Below are positions 45,996-54,986 of a stretch of DNA of 64,000 bases, one piece after another. Positions within the stretch are counted from its first letter, which is position 1, and each line of letters starts with the position of its first letter. The notes beneath the pieces are model-generated. The model was not told where the DNA came from and did no database searches. It saw only the letters and a list, made by a program, of their open reading frames with translations. This stretch comes from a virus. Position numbers and translations under genes: made by a program. The stretch covers positions 62,001 through 126,000 of IMG/VR virus record IMGVR_UViG_3300035156_000206; one strand, given 5' to 3'.

Positions 45996-46996
45996 CAGAA
46001 GTCTTCATCAAACGAAACTGATCCAGCTGTGTCAACAGAATACTCTGTTACCTTACGCTCGAAGAAGTTCGTCAGTGGTTGCATACTTTGCAGGATCATG
46101 AAGTCGAATGGGTTGGCTACATTGTATTGTGCTTGGTAACCTAAACGGACAGCACGCTGGTCTGCACTGAATTTGAGGAAGTTTTCCATGTCGTTGATTG
46201 TGAAGCCAAGTACGCCCAAGCTAAGTGCATCCTTAGAGAACATCAACTCACAGCCAATTGCTTCAGCCATCATCGCGTGTACTTGAGCTTCCAAGTCAGC
46301 ATCAAACAGATCGGGCTCTTCACGACGAATCGTGTCAATGACCATGAATGCAAAGCGCATGTGGAATGATTCGTCACGGAACACCCAGTCAGTACCTTCA
46401 GCTAAGCCAGGCAGGAGGCCTTTGCTGCGGAGGTAGTAAACGTAGGCAAATGCACCCATGAAGAACAGACCTTCAATCGCACAAGCAAATGCAATGATAC
46501 CCATTAGGACGTCTTGCTTGTCCTTGCGCGTTACAATGCGGTCAATCGTCACGAGACGGTCAATCCATTTTTGTGCGAAGTCTGCCTTAGCTTTAATTGA
46601 TGGAATGTTGTCTACGGCCGCAAATGCTTCCGCTCGTTCTTTTTCGTCCGGGATGTACGATTCGAGCAACTGCAGATAGAAGTCGACGTGTACGGATTCT
46701 TCGAAAAGCTGACGCGAGTAGTACAGGCGTGCTTCTGGAGAATTGACGTGTTTGTACAGATTCAACACGAGGTTGTTCGATACGATGCTGTCGCCCGTAG
46801 CAAAGAAGGCTACCAGCCGTTTAATGAGGTGAGCTTGGCCTGGTGCGACCTTGTGGCGGAGATGCTCCAGATCTTGGGAGAAGTTGACTTCTTCCGGTGT
46901 CCAGCGGTTCTTGATGGCTTGTTTATAAGCCTCATAGAACTCTGGGTATTTCATTGGTCGTAATGTAAGATCAAATCCTGGATCTAGGAGTGACAT
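45995..46996 (-). CDS. nrdB: Ribonucleotide reductase beta subunit (class I NrdB)
   Basis: Carries the diiron-tyrosyl radical cofactor used by NrdA. The 333-residue protein has FFATGDSIVSNNLVL (first acidic ligand), LFEESVHVDFYLQLLESY (Glu-x-x-His ligands and the radical Tyr four residues after the His), AFACAIEGLFFMGAFAYVYYLR, and FRDESFHMRFAFMVID (second E-x-x-H). The C-terminus ends SVSFDEDF, the kind of tail that docks into NrdA. It has a separate promoter downstream of the nrdA terminator. Confidence 0.95.
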   Translation of the reverse strand: MSLLDPGFDLTLRPMKYPEFYEAYKQAIKNRWTPEEVNFSQDLEHLRHKVAPGQAHLIKRLVAFFATGDSIVSNNLVLNLYKHVNSPEARLYYSRQLFEESVHVDFYLQLLESYIPDEKERAEAFAAVDNIPSIKAKADFAQKWIDRLVTIDRIVTRKDKQDVLMGIIAFACAIEGLFFMGAFAYVYYLRSKGLLPGLAEGTDWVFRDESFHMRFAFMVIDTIRREEPDLFDADLEAQVHAMMAEAIGCELMFSKDALSLGVLGFTINDMENFLKFSADQRAVRLGYQAQYNVANPFDFMILQSMQPLTNFFERKVTEYSVDTAGSVSFDEDF

Positions 46997-47031
46997 GGGT
47001 TATCCTTGTTGATGCGTAATATAGTCCTGAC

Positions 47032-47061
47032 AGTATACAGCAGTTCCTGTTCTAGTTGCAA
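47032..47061 (-). promoter_or_regulatory. Sigma70-like promoter for nrdB (minus)
   Basis: On the minus strand: TTGCAA (47056-47061), 18-bp spacer, TATACT (47032-47037), about 35 bases before the nrdB ATG. It follows the terminator, allowing nrdB expression independent of nrdA. Confidence 0.65.
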
Positions 47062-47076
47062 CCGCTTGCAGGATAA

Positions 47077-47104
47077 AAATAAGGGGCTCGTGAGCCCCTT
47101 ATTT
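47077..47104 (-). terminator. Terminator between nrdA and nrdB (minus)
   Basis: AAATAAGGGGCTC (47077-47089) and GAGCCCCTTATTT (47092-47104) form a perfect stem; the minus-strand transcript runs on into TTTTTATCC. Lies 3 bases after the nrdA stop. Confidence 0.9.
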
Positions 47105-47107
47105 ACC

Positions 47108-49504
47108 TTATTGACAAGACTCGCAAGACTCTGGGTTCTCCAGACTACATACGATGATCTCATCATCCGTGTACTCCTTTTTAGGAGTTGGAACAGCGTC
47201 AACTGCTCCGGAGACCAACTTCTCTACACGCGTTCCAGCACGGCTACGCAGGTAGTAAGTCGTCTTCAGGCCAAGCTTCCACGCCTTCATGTACATTGAC
47301 GATGCTTTGCCAATGGTGCAATTTTCCATGAACAGATTCAGGCTCTGTGATTGATCGATATAACGGCCACGAACAGCAGCGAGCGTCATGATCGGCATCA
47401 TCGAATATTCCCATACCGTACGGTGCTTACGCGCCAGACGATCAGGAATGCCACGGATGTTCTGTACTGATCCATCAGCAGCAATGATCTGTGCGCGTAC
47501 TTCTGCTGTCCACATGCCGATTGCTTTCAGGTCACGTACCAGTTCAGCACTCACCTGTGTGAATTCGCCTGACAATGTCTGACGAGAGAACAGATTCGAG
47601 ATGGTTGGTTCTGTGCATTCGCCCACACCAACGATCGAAGCAATCGTAGCTGTTGGAGCAATTGCGATACAGAGACTGTTGCGAGTACCGTGTGTACGGA
47701 TGTCTTCGCGCAGTTGTTCCCAATTCATGTCACCAATCACAGGCGGTGCAAACTCACCCTTGCCCAGCAGTTCGTCTTGCAGATCAAATTGCAGCTTACC
47801 TTCAGCCAGACGTGAGATCTTGAAGTTCGGGAACGGGCCAAACTCTTTTGCCATTTCAACCGATGCCTTCATTGCGTGGTAGTAGATGAAGCCGTGCACA
47901 TCGTTGACCAGCTGCAGAGTCTCAGGATCATCAAATACCAAATCCATCTTGTGCAACATCTCTTGGGTACCCATTACGCCGAGACCAACAGGACGCCACG
48001 CGTGGTTGGAGTTCTTTGCTTCGTGACGTGGGTAGAAGTTCTTGTCGATGACACGGTCTAGACCACGCATTGCTTGACGCACAACAACAGCCAAATCAGC
48101 CCAATTTACTGTACGGTCAGCATTGATGTAGGCACTCAGTACAATCGAGCCAAGGTTACATACTGCAATGTTGTCCTTGTCAGTAACTTCCAGGATCTCG
48201 GTGCACAGATTTGAGCTGTGTACGGTGTGACCATTGGTTTCTGTGACTTGATTGCAGAGAGCGTTGGAACGGTCTTTGAAGTTCATCCAACCATTGCCTG
48301 TCTCGCATAGAGTCTTCATCATGCGGAACCAAATAGTCTGCGCAGGAATACGCTTATACCATTTTGGCTTCTTCTCCATAGCTTCGTACTTCGCTTCCAG
48401 AGCCTCATATGCAACATCAAAGCGATCGCCCCATAAGTCGTTCAGAGCCATCACTTCTGGGTCAACGGTGGAGAACAATGACCAGTCACCTTTTGCTTCG
48501 ACGCGGCGCATGAACAGATCAGGTACCCAGTTAGCCAGATTCAGATCGTGAGCACGACGCTTTGGATCGCCAGTGTTGTCACGCAGTTCTAGGAATTGGA
48601 TCAAGTCGCCGTGCCAGGTTTCGAGGTATACAGCTGCGGCACCCTTACGTTTCCCGCCCTGATTTACAGCATTCACCAAAGCGTCTTGCGCATGGATGAA
48701 TGGAATAATTCCGTTGGATAAGCCGTTTGTGCCCTTGATCAGTGAGTCAGTCGAGCGTACGCGCGAGAATGGCAGACCGATACCACCAGCCCACTTTGAC
48801 AGCAAACCAACAGCTTTGTAGCCATCGTAGATTGCATCCAGATCATCATCTGGCGAAGGCAACAGATAGCAGGAGCTCATCTGTGTGTGCATCGTACCAG
48901 AGTTGAACAGTGTTGGCGTCGATGTGAAGTACTTGTGCTGTGCCAGGATGGTGTAGAATGCGATTGTTTCTTGCACATCACCTGTGTAGATGCCGGCTGC
49001 TACGCGCATCAGGAAGTACTGTGGCGATTCCAATACTTTGCGGGTCTCAGGATGCTTCAGCAAGTAACGATCGTACACCGTCTTGAGACCAAAATACTCA
49101 TACTTGTCATCCAGGGAAGAATCGATCGAAGCGTTCAGCTTACGAGCGTTCTTTTTGACAAATGCTGCAACTTCGGCACTGACTAGGTCAACACTGTGTG
49201 ATGCTGCGATACACTGGGAGAAAGATTGAATCTCTTGGTTTTGTACTTCTTTGTTGATGACATTCATCAAGATGCGTGCACAGAACTTGCTGTGATCAGG
49301 CTCTTCGTTTGTCAGCCACAGGGCTTTATCAATCGACAGTTCATCGATCTGTTGAGTTGTAGCACCATCATATAGCCCACCAATGACTTTAGTGGCGATG
49401 GTGAACGGATCAACGTTCAGGCCTACGGCAACCTTGGTCATCGACTTGACAATCTTGTTCAGATTGGCTTCTTCCTTGGTACCGTTTCTTTTTACTACAT
49501 GCAT
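47108..49504 (-). CDS. nrdA: Ribonucleotide reductase alpha subunit (class I NrdA)
   Basis: Reduces ribonucleoside diphosphates for DNA synthesis. The 798-residue protein starts with an ATP-cone-like segment (MHVVKRNGTKEEANLNKIVKSM). It contains TPTLFNSGTMHTQMSSCYLL, NLCTEILEVTDKDNIAVCNLGSI, IAPTATIASIVGVGECTEP and MYMKAWKLGLKTTYYLRSRAGT, and ends CESCQ, the terminal cysteine pair that accepts electrons from thioredoxin or glutaredoxin. Length is close to E. coli NrdA (761). A terminator separates it from nrdB. Confidence 0.96.
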   Translation of the reverse strand: MHVVKRNGTKEEANLNKIVKSMTKVAVGLNVDPFTIATKVIGGLYDGATTQQIDELSIDKALWLTNEEPDHSKFCARILMNVINKEVQNQEIQSFSQCIAASHSVDLVSAEVAAFVKKNARKLNASIDSSLDDKYEYFGLKTVYDRYLLKHPETRKVLESPQYFLMRVAAGIYTGDVQETIAFYTILAQHKYFTSTPTLFNSGTMHTQMSSCYLLPSPDDDLDAIYDGYKAVGLLSKWAGGIGLPFSRVRSTDSLIKGTNGLSNGIIPFIHAQDALVNAVNQGGKRKGAAAVYLETWHGDLIQFLELRDNTGDPKRRAHDLNLANWVPDLFMRRVEAKGDWSLFSTVDPEVMALNDLWGDRFDVAYEALEAKYEAMEKKPKWYKRIPAQTIWFRMMKTLCETGNGWMNFKDRSNALCNQVTETNGHTVHSSNLCTEILEVTDKDNIAVCNLGSIVLSAYINADRTVNWADLAVVVRQAMRGLDRVIDKNFYPRHEAKNSNHAWRPVGLGVMGTQEMLHKMDLVFDDPETLQLVNDVHGFIYYHAMKASVEMAKEFGPFPNFKISRLAEGKLQFDLQDELLGKGEFAPPVIGDMNWEQLREDIRTHGTRNSLCIAIAPTATIASIVGVGECTEPTISNLFSRQTLSGEFTQVSAELVRDLKAIGMWTAEVRAQIIAADGSVQNIRGIPDRLARKHRTVWEYSMMPIMTLAAVRGRYIDQSQSLNLFMENCTIGKASSMYMKAWKLGLKTTYYLRSRAGTRVEKLVSGAVDAVPTPKKEYTDDEIIVCSLENPESCESCQ

Positions 49505-49519
49505 CTATTTCTCCTAATT

Positions 49520-49975
49520 TCAGCTGGGGGTGTCTAATTTCGTGACCGGAATGTAATGGCGATTGAGGTAATCAATGCCTTCAGGTGTACGGTCATATTC
49601 TCGTTTGTAAAACACACGTGCGATGCCAGCGGCTGCTATCAGCTTGGCGCAGTCGAGACACGGTGAGTATGATACATATAGGTCAGCACCTTCAACTGCG
49701 ATACCATGTCTGGCAGCGAACCCAATCGCATTTGCTTCACCGTGAAGTTCATTCTCGATGCTAAATTGGCGATGGGCCACATCCATAGTGGCTGAGTCGT
49801 AATCGGGGAAGTGCTCACAACAATGTTTGGCTCCTGCAAGTACACCATTCCATCCTGACACAATGCTTCGTCCGTTCTTGACGATGGTGCAGGCAACTTG
49901 GATACGTGCGCAGGTGGAGCGACGTTCATACACACTGAGGATATCTCGGTATGTGTCTTGGTCTTTTTGGCTCAT
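49520..49975 (-). CDS. dCMP deaminase
   Basis: Deaminates dCMP to dUMP for ThyA. The 151-residue protein has the zinc-dependent deaminase motif HGEANAIGFAARHG (His and catalytic Glu) and the PCxxC site YSPCLDCAKLIAAAG, plus SGWNGVLAGAKHCCEHF near the N-terminus as in T4 gpCd. It is the first gene of the minus-strand nucleotide cluster (cd-nrdA-nrdB) behind a sigma70-like promoter. Confidence 0.94.
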   Translation of the reverse strand: MSQKDQDTYRDILSVYERRSTCARIQVACTIVKNGRSIVSGWNGVLAGAKHCCEHFPDYDSATMDVAHRQFSIENELHGEANAIGFAARHGIAVEGADLYVSYSPCLDCAKLIAAAGIARVFYKREYDRTPEGIDYLNRHYIPVTKLDTPS

Positions 49976-50005
49976 TACAGGTCCGGGTTAGTTACAATCA
50001 CGTCC

Positions 50006-50035
50006 ATTCTAACCGATGAAACATGTTCGAGTCAA
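50006..50035 (-). promoter_or_regulatory. Sigma70-like promoter for the dCMP deaminase-nrdA operon (minus)
   Basis: On the minus strand: TTGACT (50030-50035), 18-bp spacer, TAGAAT (50006-50011), 31 bases before the deaminase ATG. Confidence 0.75.
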
Positions 50036-50073
50036 GAAATTTGTTCAACTATTTATTCCGCTCTCAAGTGGCG

Positions 50074-50082
50074 CATAAATAA
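50074..50082 (+). promoter_or_regulatory. T4-type late promoter
   Basis: CATAAATAA, divergent from the minus-strand early promoter and about 52 bases before the ATG at 50134. Confidence 0.6.
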
Positions 50083-50133
50083 CCTTGTAAGGAAACACAT
50101 CTTGCGCCTTTTCAACAACTTGGGAACCTATTT

Positions 50134-50367
50134 ATGGACAACTCAATCGATCAGTCGATCAAACAACTCTCCTCTGCATTCTACAAGGCCACTCGTGGGT
50201 CAGGTGAAAAAGCAGTCCGTGGCACCAACCTGTTTCGTCTGCAAAACGAATTCTCGTACCTGGTTGATGGTATCAAGCGTGGGCCAGCGTATATCGCCCC
50301 TAAGCTGATCTCAGCAGCCAACGAGTTCATCAATGTTGAAGTGCCACGTGTACTGTCAGCAAAGTAA
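50134..50367 (+). CDS. Small late protein of unknown function
   Basis: Encodes 77 residues, helical (SIDQSIKQLSSAFYKATRGSG, ISAANEFINVEVPRVLSAK), basic. First gene of the rightward cluster after a late box, so probably a virion or assembly component. Four bases separate it from the next gene. No family recognised. Confidence 0.6.
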   Translation: MDNSIDQSIKQLSSAFYKATRGSGEKAVRGTNLFRLQNEFSYLVDGIKRGPAYIAPKLISAANEFINVEVPRVLSAK

Positions 50368-50370
50368 GAC

Positions 50371-50907
50371 ATGCATCTCTCTGAGATCTTGGATGTGCGG
50401 CGAAAGCCGCATTTGGAGCAGCTGTTCCTACTAAGGAATAGTTGTTCTGAATACTTGCATGAATCTAAGGGCTTGCCCATTTTCAAGCAAATCCCTGCGG
50501 GGATAACTGACTCGATCGCTAGAATCAAGGTGAGACACAAGTCGAACCCTATTAATAAGTACTTTGGTGAATCTGTTCTTCAATCCAGTAATGGTGGCAA
50601 AACAATCATCGAGTCAAGGTCATCCCCCTACCCCGCCGGTCAAAACTTTTGGATGTTTCCCATAAATGGATATAGGTACCTCTATAGCCCAGAAGTCCAA
50701 GATTACAGATCGAGCATCAAACATATATTAGAACAAACGTCTGATCAGGACATAATTCGTGAGATGGTGCAGGAGATGCACATCAGTACAAACCTGGTTG
50801 AAGGCATCGCATCTGCGACAGAAATTCTGTGGTATGGAATTTCGTCCTATTATGCGGTTGACTGTTCTAGTTTCATGGACTACAATGAGCTGTTGACACT
50901 ATTGTAG
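50371..50907 (+). CDS. Protein of unknown function
   Basis: Encodes 178 residues. Helical N-terminus (ILDVRRKPHLEQLFLLRNSCSEYLHE), a mid-region GGKTIIESRSSPYPAGQNFWMFPINGYRYLYSPEVQDYR, and an acidic helical end. Soluble. Position behind a late box suggests a virion-related role; no family recognised. Confidence 0.6.
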   Translation: MHLSEILDVRRKPHLEQLFLLRNSCSEYLHESKGLPIFKQIPAGITDSIARIKVRHKSNPINKYFGESVLQSSNGGKTIIESRSSPYPAGQNFWMFPINGYRYLYSPEVQDYRSSIKHILEQTSDQDIIREMVQEMHISTNLVEGIASATEILWYGISSYYAVDCSSFMDYNELLTLL

Positions 50908-50918
50908 CAGTCCAAGAC

Positions 50919-51155
50919 ATGAAAATTATGCAAGCCGTGAAATGGTTGGGAACAGCCATTATTGTTGTGGGTGCTGCCACTTTGGCAATTAGTCCAGAGT
51001 TCGCACACACATCAATTGTACCATTCCTGATGATGTTGATTGGTCAAACGATCTACATCTTCTGCTCCTTGCAGATCAGAGACTGGCCTACTATTGCGAT
51101 GAGTGTAGGGTTCATGTGTATCGACCTATATGGTGTTTTTGTTCGACTAACTTAA
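50919..51155 (+). CDS. Three-span small membrane protein
   Basis: Encodes 78 residues with hydrophobic segments at about 8-24, 32-52 and 57-75, separated by a short charged loop (QIRDWP). Looks like an inner-membrane protein; a holin-like or antiholin-like role is possible but unsupported. Followed within 17 bases by the Sm-like gene. Confidence 0.6.
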   Translation: MKIMQAVKWLGTAIIVVGAATLAISPEFAHTSIVPFLMMLIGQTIYIFCSLQIRDWPTIAMSVGFMCIDLYGVFVRLT

Positions 51156-51171
51156 ATAATGGAGTAACACA

Positions 51172-51456
51172 ATGAATGTAGTAGCATATCGTATGGTAAA
51201 CGGCGACGAGATCCTTGGTCGCGAAGAAGGCCAGGACACTAACCGGGGTACTGTTACCCTGACCAAGGTTCGCCATCTGATCGTACAGCGTACGCAAGAA
51301 GGCCTTGGTGTGACGTTGATGCCTTGGGTATTCAGCGACATTGACACTGCCGTGACGGTATACACCGCCCACATTATGGCCACATTTGAGCCATCTGCAG
51401 AGACGCTCGCGTCATATCTGCAACAAACTACCGGAATCGCTCTCGCCAGCGCATAA
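51172..51456 (+). CDS. Small beta-barrel (Sm-like) phage protein
   Basis: Encodes 94 residues. It starts NVVAYRMVNGDEILGREEGQD and continues TVTLTKVRHLIVQR...GLGVTLMPWVFSDID. This Y-R-x-v-x-Gd-x-i-x-G...L-x-x-p-x-x-i...L-x-PW pattern is shared by a family of small T4-like phage proteins with a predicted Sm/Hfq-like barrel; the role is unknown. GGAG before the ATG. Confidence 0.65.
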   Translation: MNVVAYRMVNGDEILGREEGQDTNRGTVTLTKVRHLIVQRTQEGLGVTLMPWVFSDIDTAVTVYTAHIMATFEPSAETLASYLQQTTGIALASA

Positions 51457-51462
51457 GAACCA

Positions 51463-52401
51463 ATGAAGAATGATACTTTCACCTGCGATACATGTAAAAA
51501 GGCTATTGACCTAATCAACAAGCCTTCGGGAATCACTGCGTACCCACGTTGTGTGATTACCAAGAATTGCCGAGGCCTAATGAGCCAAGTCAATAAGCTG
51601 TTTGTATCCGATGAACAGTATCACAATTCCGGAACCTCATCGGCTGCTTGGTCAAAGCGGCCTTTGATCTACGATCACAAGCAGCTTGCTGCGCGTAAAG
51701 TGTGGAACTTCGATCACAATCTTGGCACCCAGCCAATTTTGAATGTGTATGCCGAAGATCTGGAAGGAAACCTCCAGCAACTCGACAGCAGTCAATACAC
51801 AGTGACGTTGCTGTCAGACTCAAAGGCTATCATTGCCTTTGGGACTGCACTAACTGGTACTGTACAGTGTCTCGTACGTCAGTCAGCCAACAAGGTTGTC
51901 TACTCGACAACTGAAGCTACTGCCGCACCTGTAAAGACACGTCTTCTGTACAACCAAACAATTGTGCTAGCTTCTAAAGTAGCAAACATCTCGACCCTCA
52001 CCCTCGTTGTAAACTCATCCCCTCAAAAGGTGGTGACATTGAGTACTGATCCCTCAGCCTTGGCCAAAACACCATGGGTCGACATCCAGTATGTTACAAT
52101 CAATAATGAGCGGTACAAGCTATTCAGCATTGATGCTTCTAGCCTGTCCGCCGGCGAATCAACAACCGCGTCCTTCTGGTTTTCCCTTGTTTCAGGAGCT
52201 GTTCCTGTACGTGGTGAGACGTATGTGCTGCTCGCAAAAGAGCCATATGCGCACAGTGTGGATAAGTTATTATCAAGCGTGGTCGATATTTCGGTGGTTA
52301 ATCCCACATTCCAGAGCTTCACATCTTTGGTCGCCAATACCCTGTATTGTGATCCAAAGTTGGTAGCTTCCGTCTATCCTCCTATGGAACTATCTGAATG
52401 A
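51463..52401 (+). CDS. Putative virion protein with N-terminal zinc-binding motif
   Basis: Encodes 312 residues. The first 40 carry FTCDTCKKAI...YPRCVITKNCRG, four cysteines as in a zinc ribbon. The rest is beta-rich and repetitive (ARKVWNFDHNLGTQPILNVYAEDLEGN, YTVTLLSDSKAIIAFGTALTGTVQC), a form seen in phage baseplate or fibre-associated proteins. I recall similar N-termini in T4-like virion proteins. The end overlaps the helicase start (ATGA). Confidence 0.62.
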   Translation: MKNDTFTCDTCKKAIDLINKPSGITAYPRCVITKNCRGLMSQVNKLFVSDEQYHNSGTSSAAWSKRPLIYDHKQLAARKVWNFDHNLGTQPILNVYAEDLEGNLQQLDSSQYTVTLLSDSKAIIAFGTALTGTVQCLVRQSANKVVYSTTEATAAPVKTRLLYNQTIVLASKVANISTLTLVVNSSPQKVVTLSTDPSALAKTPWVDIQYVTINNERYKLFSIDASSLSAGESTTASFWFSLVSGAVPVRGETYVLLAKEPYAHSVDKLLSSVVDISVVNPTFQSFTSLVANTLYCDPKLVASVYPPMELSE

Positions 52402-53705
52402 ATAACAAGAAGCAAAAACTGTTATTAGAATACCTCGCATCATCCCCAGACCTATTCGCACTTTGCTCTGGGATCGTTAAACCAAAGTACTTCGATCCAG
52501 AATATCGCTCTGCGATGACCTTCATCCAGAAGTATTATCTAGAACACAACGCCATCCCAGACACAGATCAAATCGAAGCTGAGACTGACGTTGTGATCAC
52601 CACGAAGCCAATTACCAAAGACCAATTCAAGTACTGTTCGAAAGAGATCGAAGCATTCTGCAAGCAGAGTGCTATGATCGAGGCTGTACGCTCGGCTCCA
52701 GCATTGATTGACACCGAAGACTACGGTGCTTTGGAAACAAACATCAAGAACGCAGTGACCGTGTCTCTGAATAAGAACATGGGTGTCGACTTCTTTGCAG
52801 AAGCACGTGCAACACTGGAACGCTTGCTGTCATCAGGGCAAACAATCAGTACTGGTTGGGCTGACGTTGATGAAGTGCTGTTTGGTGGCCTACAACGTAA
52901 GCAACTGATTCTCTTCTCGGCTGGTTCGGGTGGTGGTAAATCAATCACCATGCAAAACTTAGGGCTAAACCTAGTTGCACAAGGGCTAAACGTCCTGTAT
53001 TTCAGTCTTGAGCTGTCAGAGGAACTACTGTCAGAACGTATGGCATATCTGCTGTCTGGTGTTGGTAAGCTGCAGATGCGTGAGAAGTTTGAAGACATGA
53101 TGTATGGCATTAGCCAGTTTGCAGCAGCTCAGACCACCGGTAAGATGATGTTCAAGCAGATGCCAGCCGGTATCAATGCAAATGACATGAAGGCCTACTT
53201 GAAAGAGTACGAGCTGATGTATGGTCACGTACCAGACGCAATCATTTGCGATTACCTGGATCTGATGTCTCCTTGCGACAAAGTATCAGCGGACAATGTG
53301 TTTGAAAAAGACAAACGTGTAGCAGAAGAACTGCGTAATATTGGTATTGAATACAACCTGATGATGATCACAGCATCCCAGCTGAATCGTTCGTCTGTTG
53401 GTGCCGATGTGATTAACCACAGCATGATTGCAGGTGGTATCTCCAAGATTAACACAGCTGACGTGTACATCACAATTATCCTGAGCGAAGCACTGAAAGC
53501 TGCTGGCGAGATTGCATTCAACTACCAGAAGACTCGTAACAGTGATGGTGTGGGTAAGACAACCTATCTTGGGTGGGGTAAGTCAAACCTACGAATATCC
53601 AACAAGGACAAGAACGAATCAAGCATCCTCAAGCCTGTAATTGCAGCGGTTGATAAGCGGGGCAAGAGTCGTCTGGTTGGTATGTTTGATGATATGGATG
53701 ACTGA
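52398..53705 (+). CDS. Replicative DNA helicase (DnaB/gp41 type)
   Basis: Unwinds DNA at the fork with the primase encoded at 34196. The 435-residue protein has an N-terminal helical domain and a RecA-type core: TGWADVDEVLFGGLQRKQLILFSAGSGGGKS (Walker A GSGGGKS near residue 180), VLYFSLELSEELLSERM, IICDYLDLM (Walker B), MMITASQLNRSSVGAD, and the arginine-finger region. Length is close to T4 gp41 (475). Confidence 0.92.
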   Translation: MNNKKQKLLLEYLASSPDLFALCSGIVKPKYFDPEYRSAMTFIQKYYLEHNAIPDTDQIEAETDVVITTKPITKDQFKYCSKEIEAFCKQSAMIEAVRSAPALIDTEDYGALETNIKNAVTVSLNKNMGVDFFAEARATLERLLSSGQTISTGWADVDEVLFGGLQRKQLILFSAGSGGGKSITMQNLGLNLVAQGLNVLYFSLELSEELLSERMAYLLSGVGKLQMREKFEDMMYGISQFAAAQTTGKMMFKQMPAGINANDMKAYLKEYELMYGHVPDAIICDYLDLMSPCDKVSADNVFEKDKRVAEELRNIGIEYNLMMITASQLNRSSVGADVINHSMIAGGISKINTADVYITIILSEALKAAGEIAFNYQKTRNSDGVGKTTYLGWGKSNLRISNKDKNESSILKPVIAAVDKRGKSRLVGMFDDMDD

Positions 53706-53712
53706 TCTTAGG

Positions 53713-53760
53713 CATAAATACATCTTAAATGGCACTTCTCGAAGCGCCTTCAATAAATAA
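53713..53760 (+). promoter_or_regulatory. Two late-promoter-like boxes before the prohead-core-like gene
   Basis: CATAAATAC (53713-53721) and AATAAATAA (53752-53760) lie 62 and 23 bases before the ATG at 53783. The first fits the consensus better; either could drive the head gene cluster. Confidence 0.6.
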
Positions 53761-53782
53761 GCCATACATTAAGAGGACGATT

Positions 53783-54985
53783 ATGACCCATCAACACAAA
53801 AGTAACACTTGCCCTGGATGCAAAGCAGTCGAAAATTACCGCTGCATGTCCAAGGACAAAGTAATGACCACTGAAACTTGCATCAAGTGCAAGGCCAAGG
53901 CTATCACCGAAGAAGCAGCAGCTGGCTCGTCAAGTGCTACTGCTGTTGCTGGCTTTCAAGGACGCATGTTCATGGGTGCAAAGAAGCTAGCCCGCCGTAA
54001 GGTGCCAGGCGAAGCTGCTCCAATCCCTATCATCCAATACTCAAACAAGAAGCTGTCTGAAGCAACTCGTCATTCGTTTAGCGCGTTCCTCGGTGAAGGC
54101 GATGACAACTTTGACTCGGTGGATGTGATCTCAAAACTGTCACAGAACTCCAAAGTTGCTGATGAGCTAGATGGTGATGAATTGGCAGTATTTGGTATGG
54201 AAGCAGATGACGGATCGATTACCAAGGTATACATCCCACACGAGCAAGCCAAAGAATTCGAGCGTGCTCTGGGCGATCGTCTGAAGGATACCAAAGATGC
54301 AACTGGCGAGGAAGAGATCGCAGGCATTCTATTTGACCTCAAGGATCGCTTCAAGATTGTTGACGTTAAGTGGCCAACAGTGCAAGAAGATGAAGAACAA
54401 GCTCCTGCTGCTGGTGCCGCTCCTGGCGCTGACCCAATGGCTCCTGGTGCACCTGGTGCTGATCCGATGGCTGCTCCTGGCACAGATCCAATGGCTGCTC
54501 CTGGTGCTGTAGGCCCTGATGGTGCTCCTGTTGACCCAATGGCAGATCCAAATGCTGACCCAATGGCTCCTGGTGCCGCTGCTCCTGCAGACACTGGCGA
54601 CATGATTACCCAGATCTTGGATATGTTGCGTCAAGATGCTGAAGCTCGCAAGGCTGATGCCGAAGCCAAGACTGCTGATGCAAAAGCCCGTGAAGCCGAT
54701 GCTGCTGCTCGTACCGCTGCTACCAAACTGCAAGGTGAGGAAGAAGTGATGGATGCAGAAGCCCACTTCAAGGAGAAGAAGGAAGAAAAGAAAGAGGGCG
54801 AACGTCTCAAGATGATCGCACGCTTCCGTCAAGAGACCAAGATGGATCAGGACTCACGTGCACCAATGCCAGCTCCTAAAGAGCAGGAACAAGGGCCAAA
54901 TGACGAAGAACCTAAGGCTGAGGAAGAAGAGTCTGTAACCATGACCCGTCAGACCCTCCTGAATATTTTACGTGGGGGTCGCTAA
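53783..54985 (+). CDS. Prohead core/scaffold-like protein
   Basis: Encodes 400 residues from ATG at 53783 (AGAGGA upstream). Two CxxC pairs open it (CPGCKAVENYRC...CIKCKAK). The central block ELDGDELAVFGMEADDGSITKVYIPHEQAKEFERAL...AGILFDLKDRFKIVDVKW resembles a prohead core protein of T4-like phages. An Ala/Pro/Asp linker with six DPMA units (about 213-275), long Ala/Lys/Glu coiled coils (275-360) and an acidic end follow. Such a charged helical design suits a scaffold. Late boxes precede it. Confidence 0.62.
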   Translation: MTHQHKSNTCPGCKAVENYRCMSKDKVMTTETCIKCKAKAITEEAAAGSSSATAVAGFQGRMFMGAKKLARRKVPGEAAPIPIIQYSNKKLSEATRHSFSAFLGEGDDNFDSVDVISKLSQNSKVADELDGDELAVFGMEADDGSITKVYIPHEQAKEFERALGDRLKDTKDATGEEEIAGILFDLKDRFKIVDVKWPTVQEDEEQAPAAGAAPGADPMAPGAPGADPMAAPGTDPMAAPGAVGPDGAPVDPMADPNADPMAPGAAAPADTGDMITQILDMLRQDAEARKADAEAKTADAKAREADAAARTAATKLQGEEEVMDAEAHFKEKKEEKKEGERLKMIARFRQETKMDQDSRAPMPAPKEQEQGPNDEEPKAEEEESVTMTRQTLLNILRGGR

Positions 54986-54986
54986 T

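Noticed and set aside
50049-50057. AATAAATAG on the minus strand upstream of the dCMP deaminase promoter
   Set aside because: It lies upstream of a good sigma70 promoter for an early gene and too far (about 75 bases) from the ATG to call as a late promoter.
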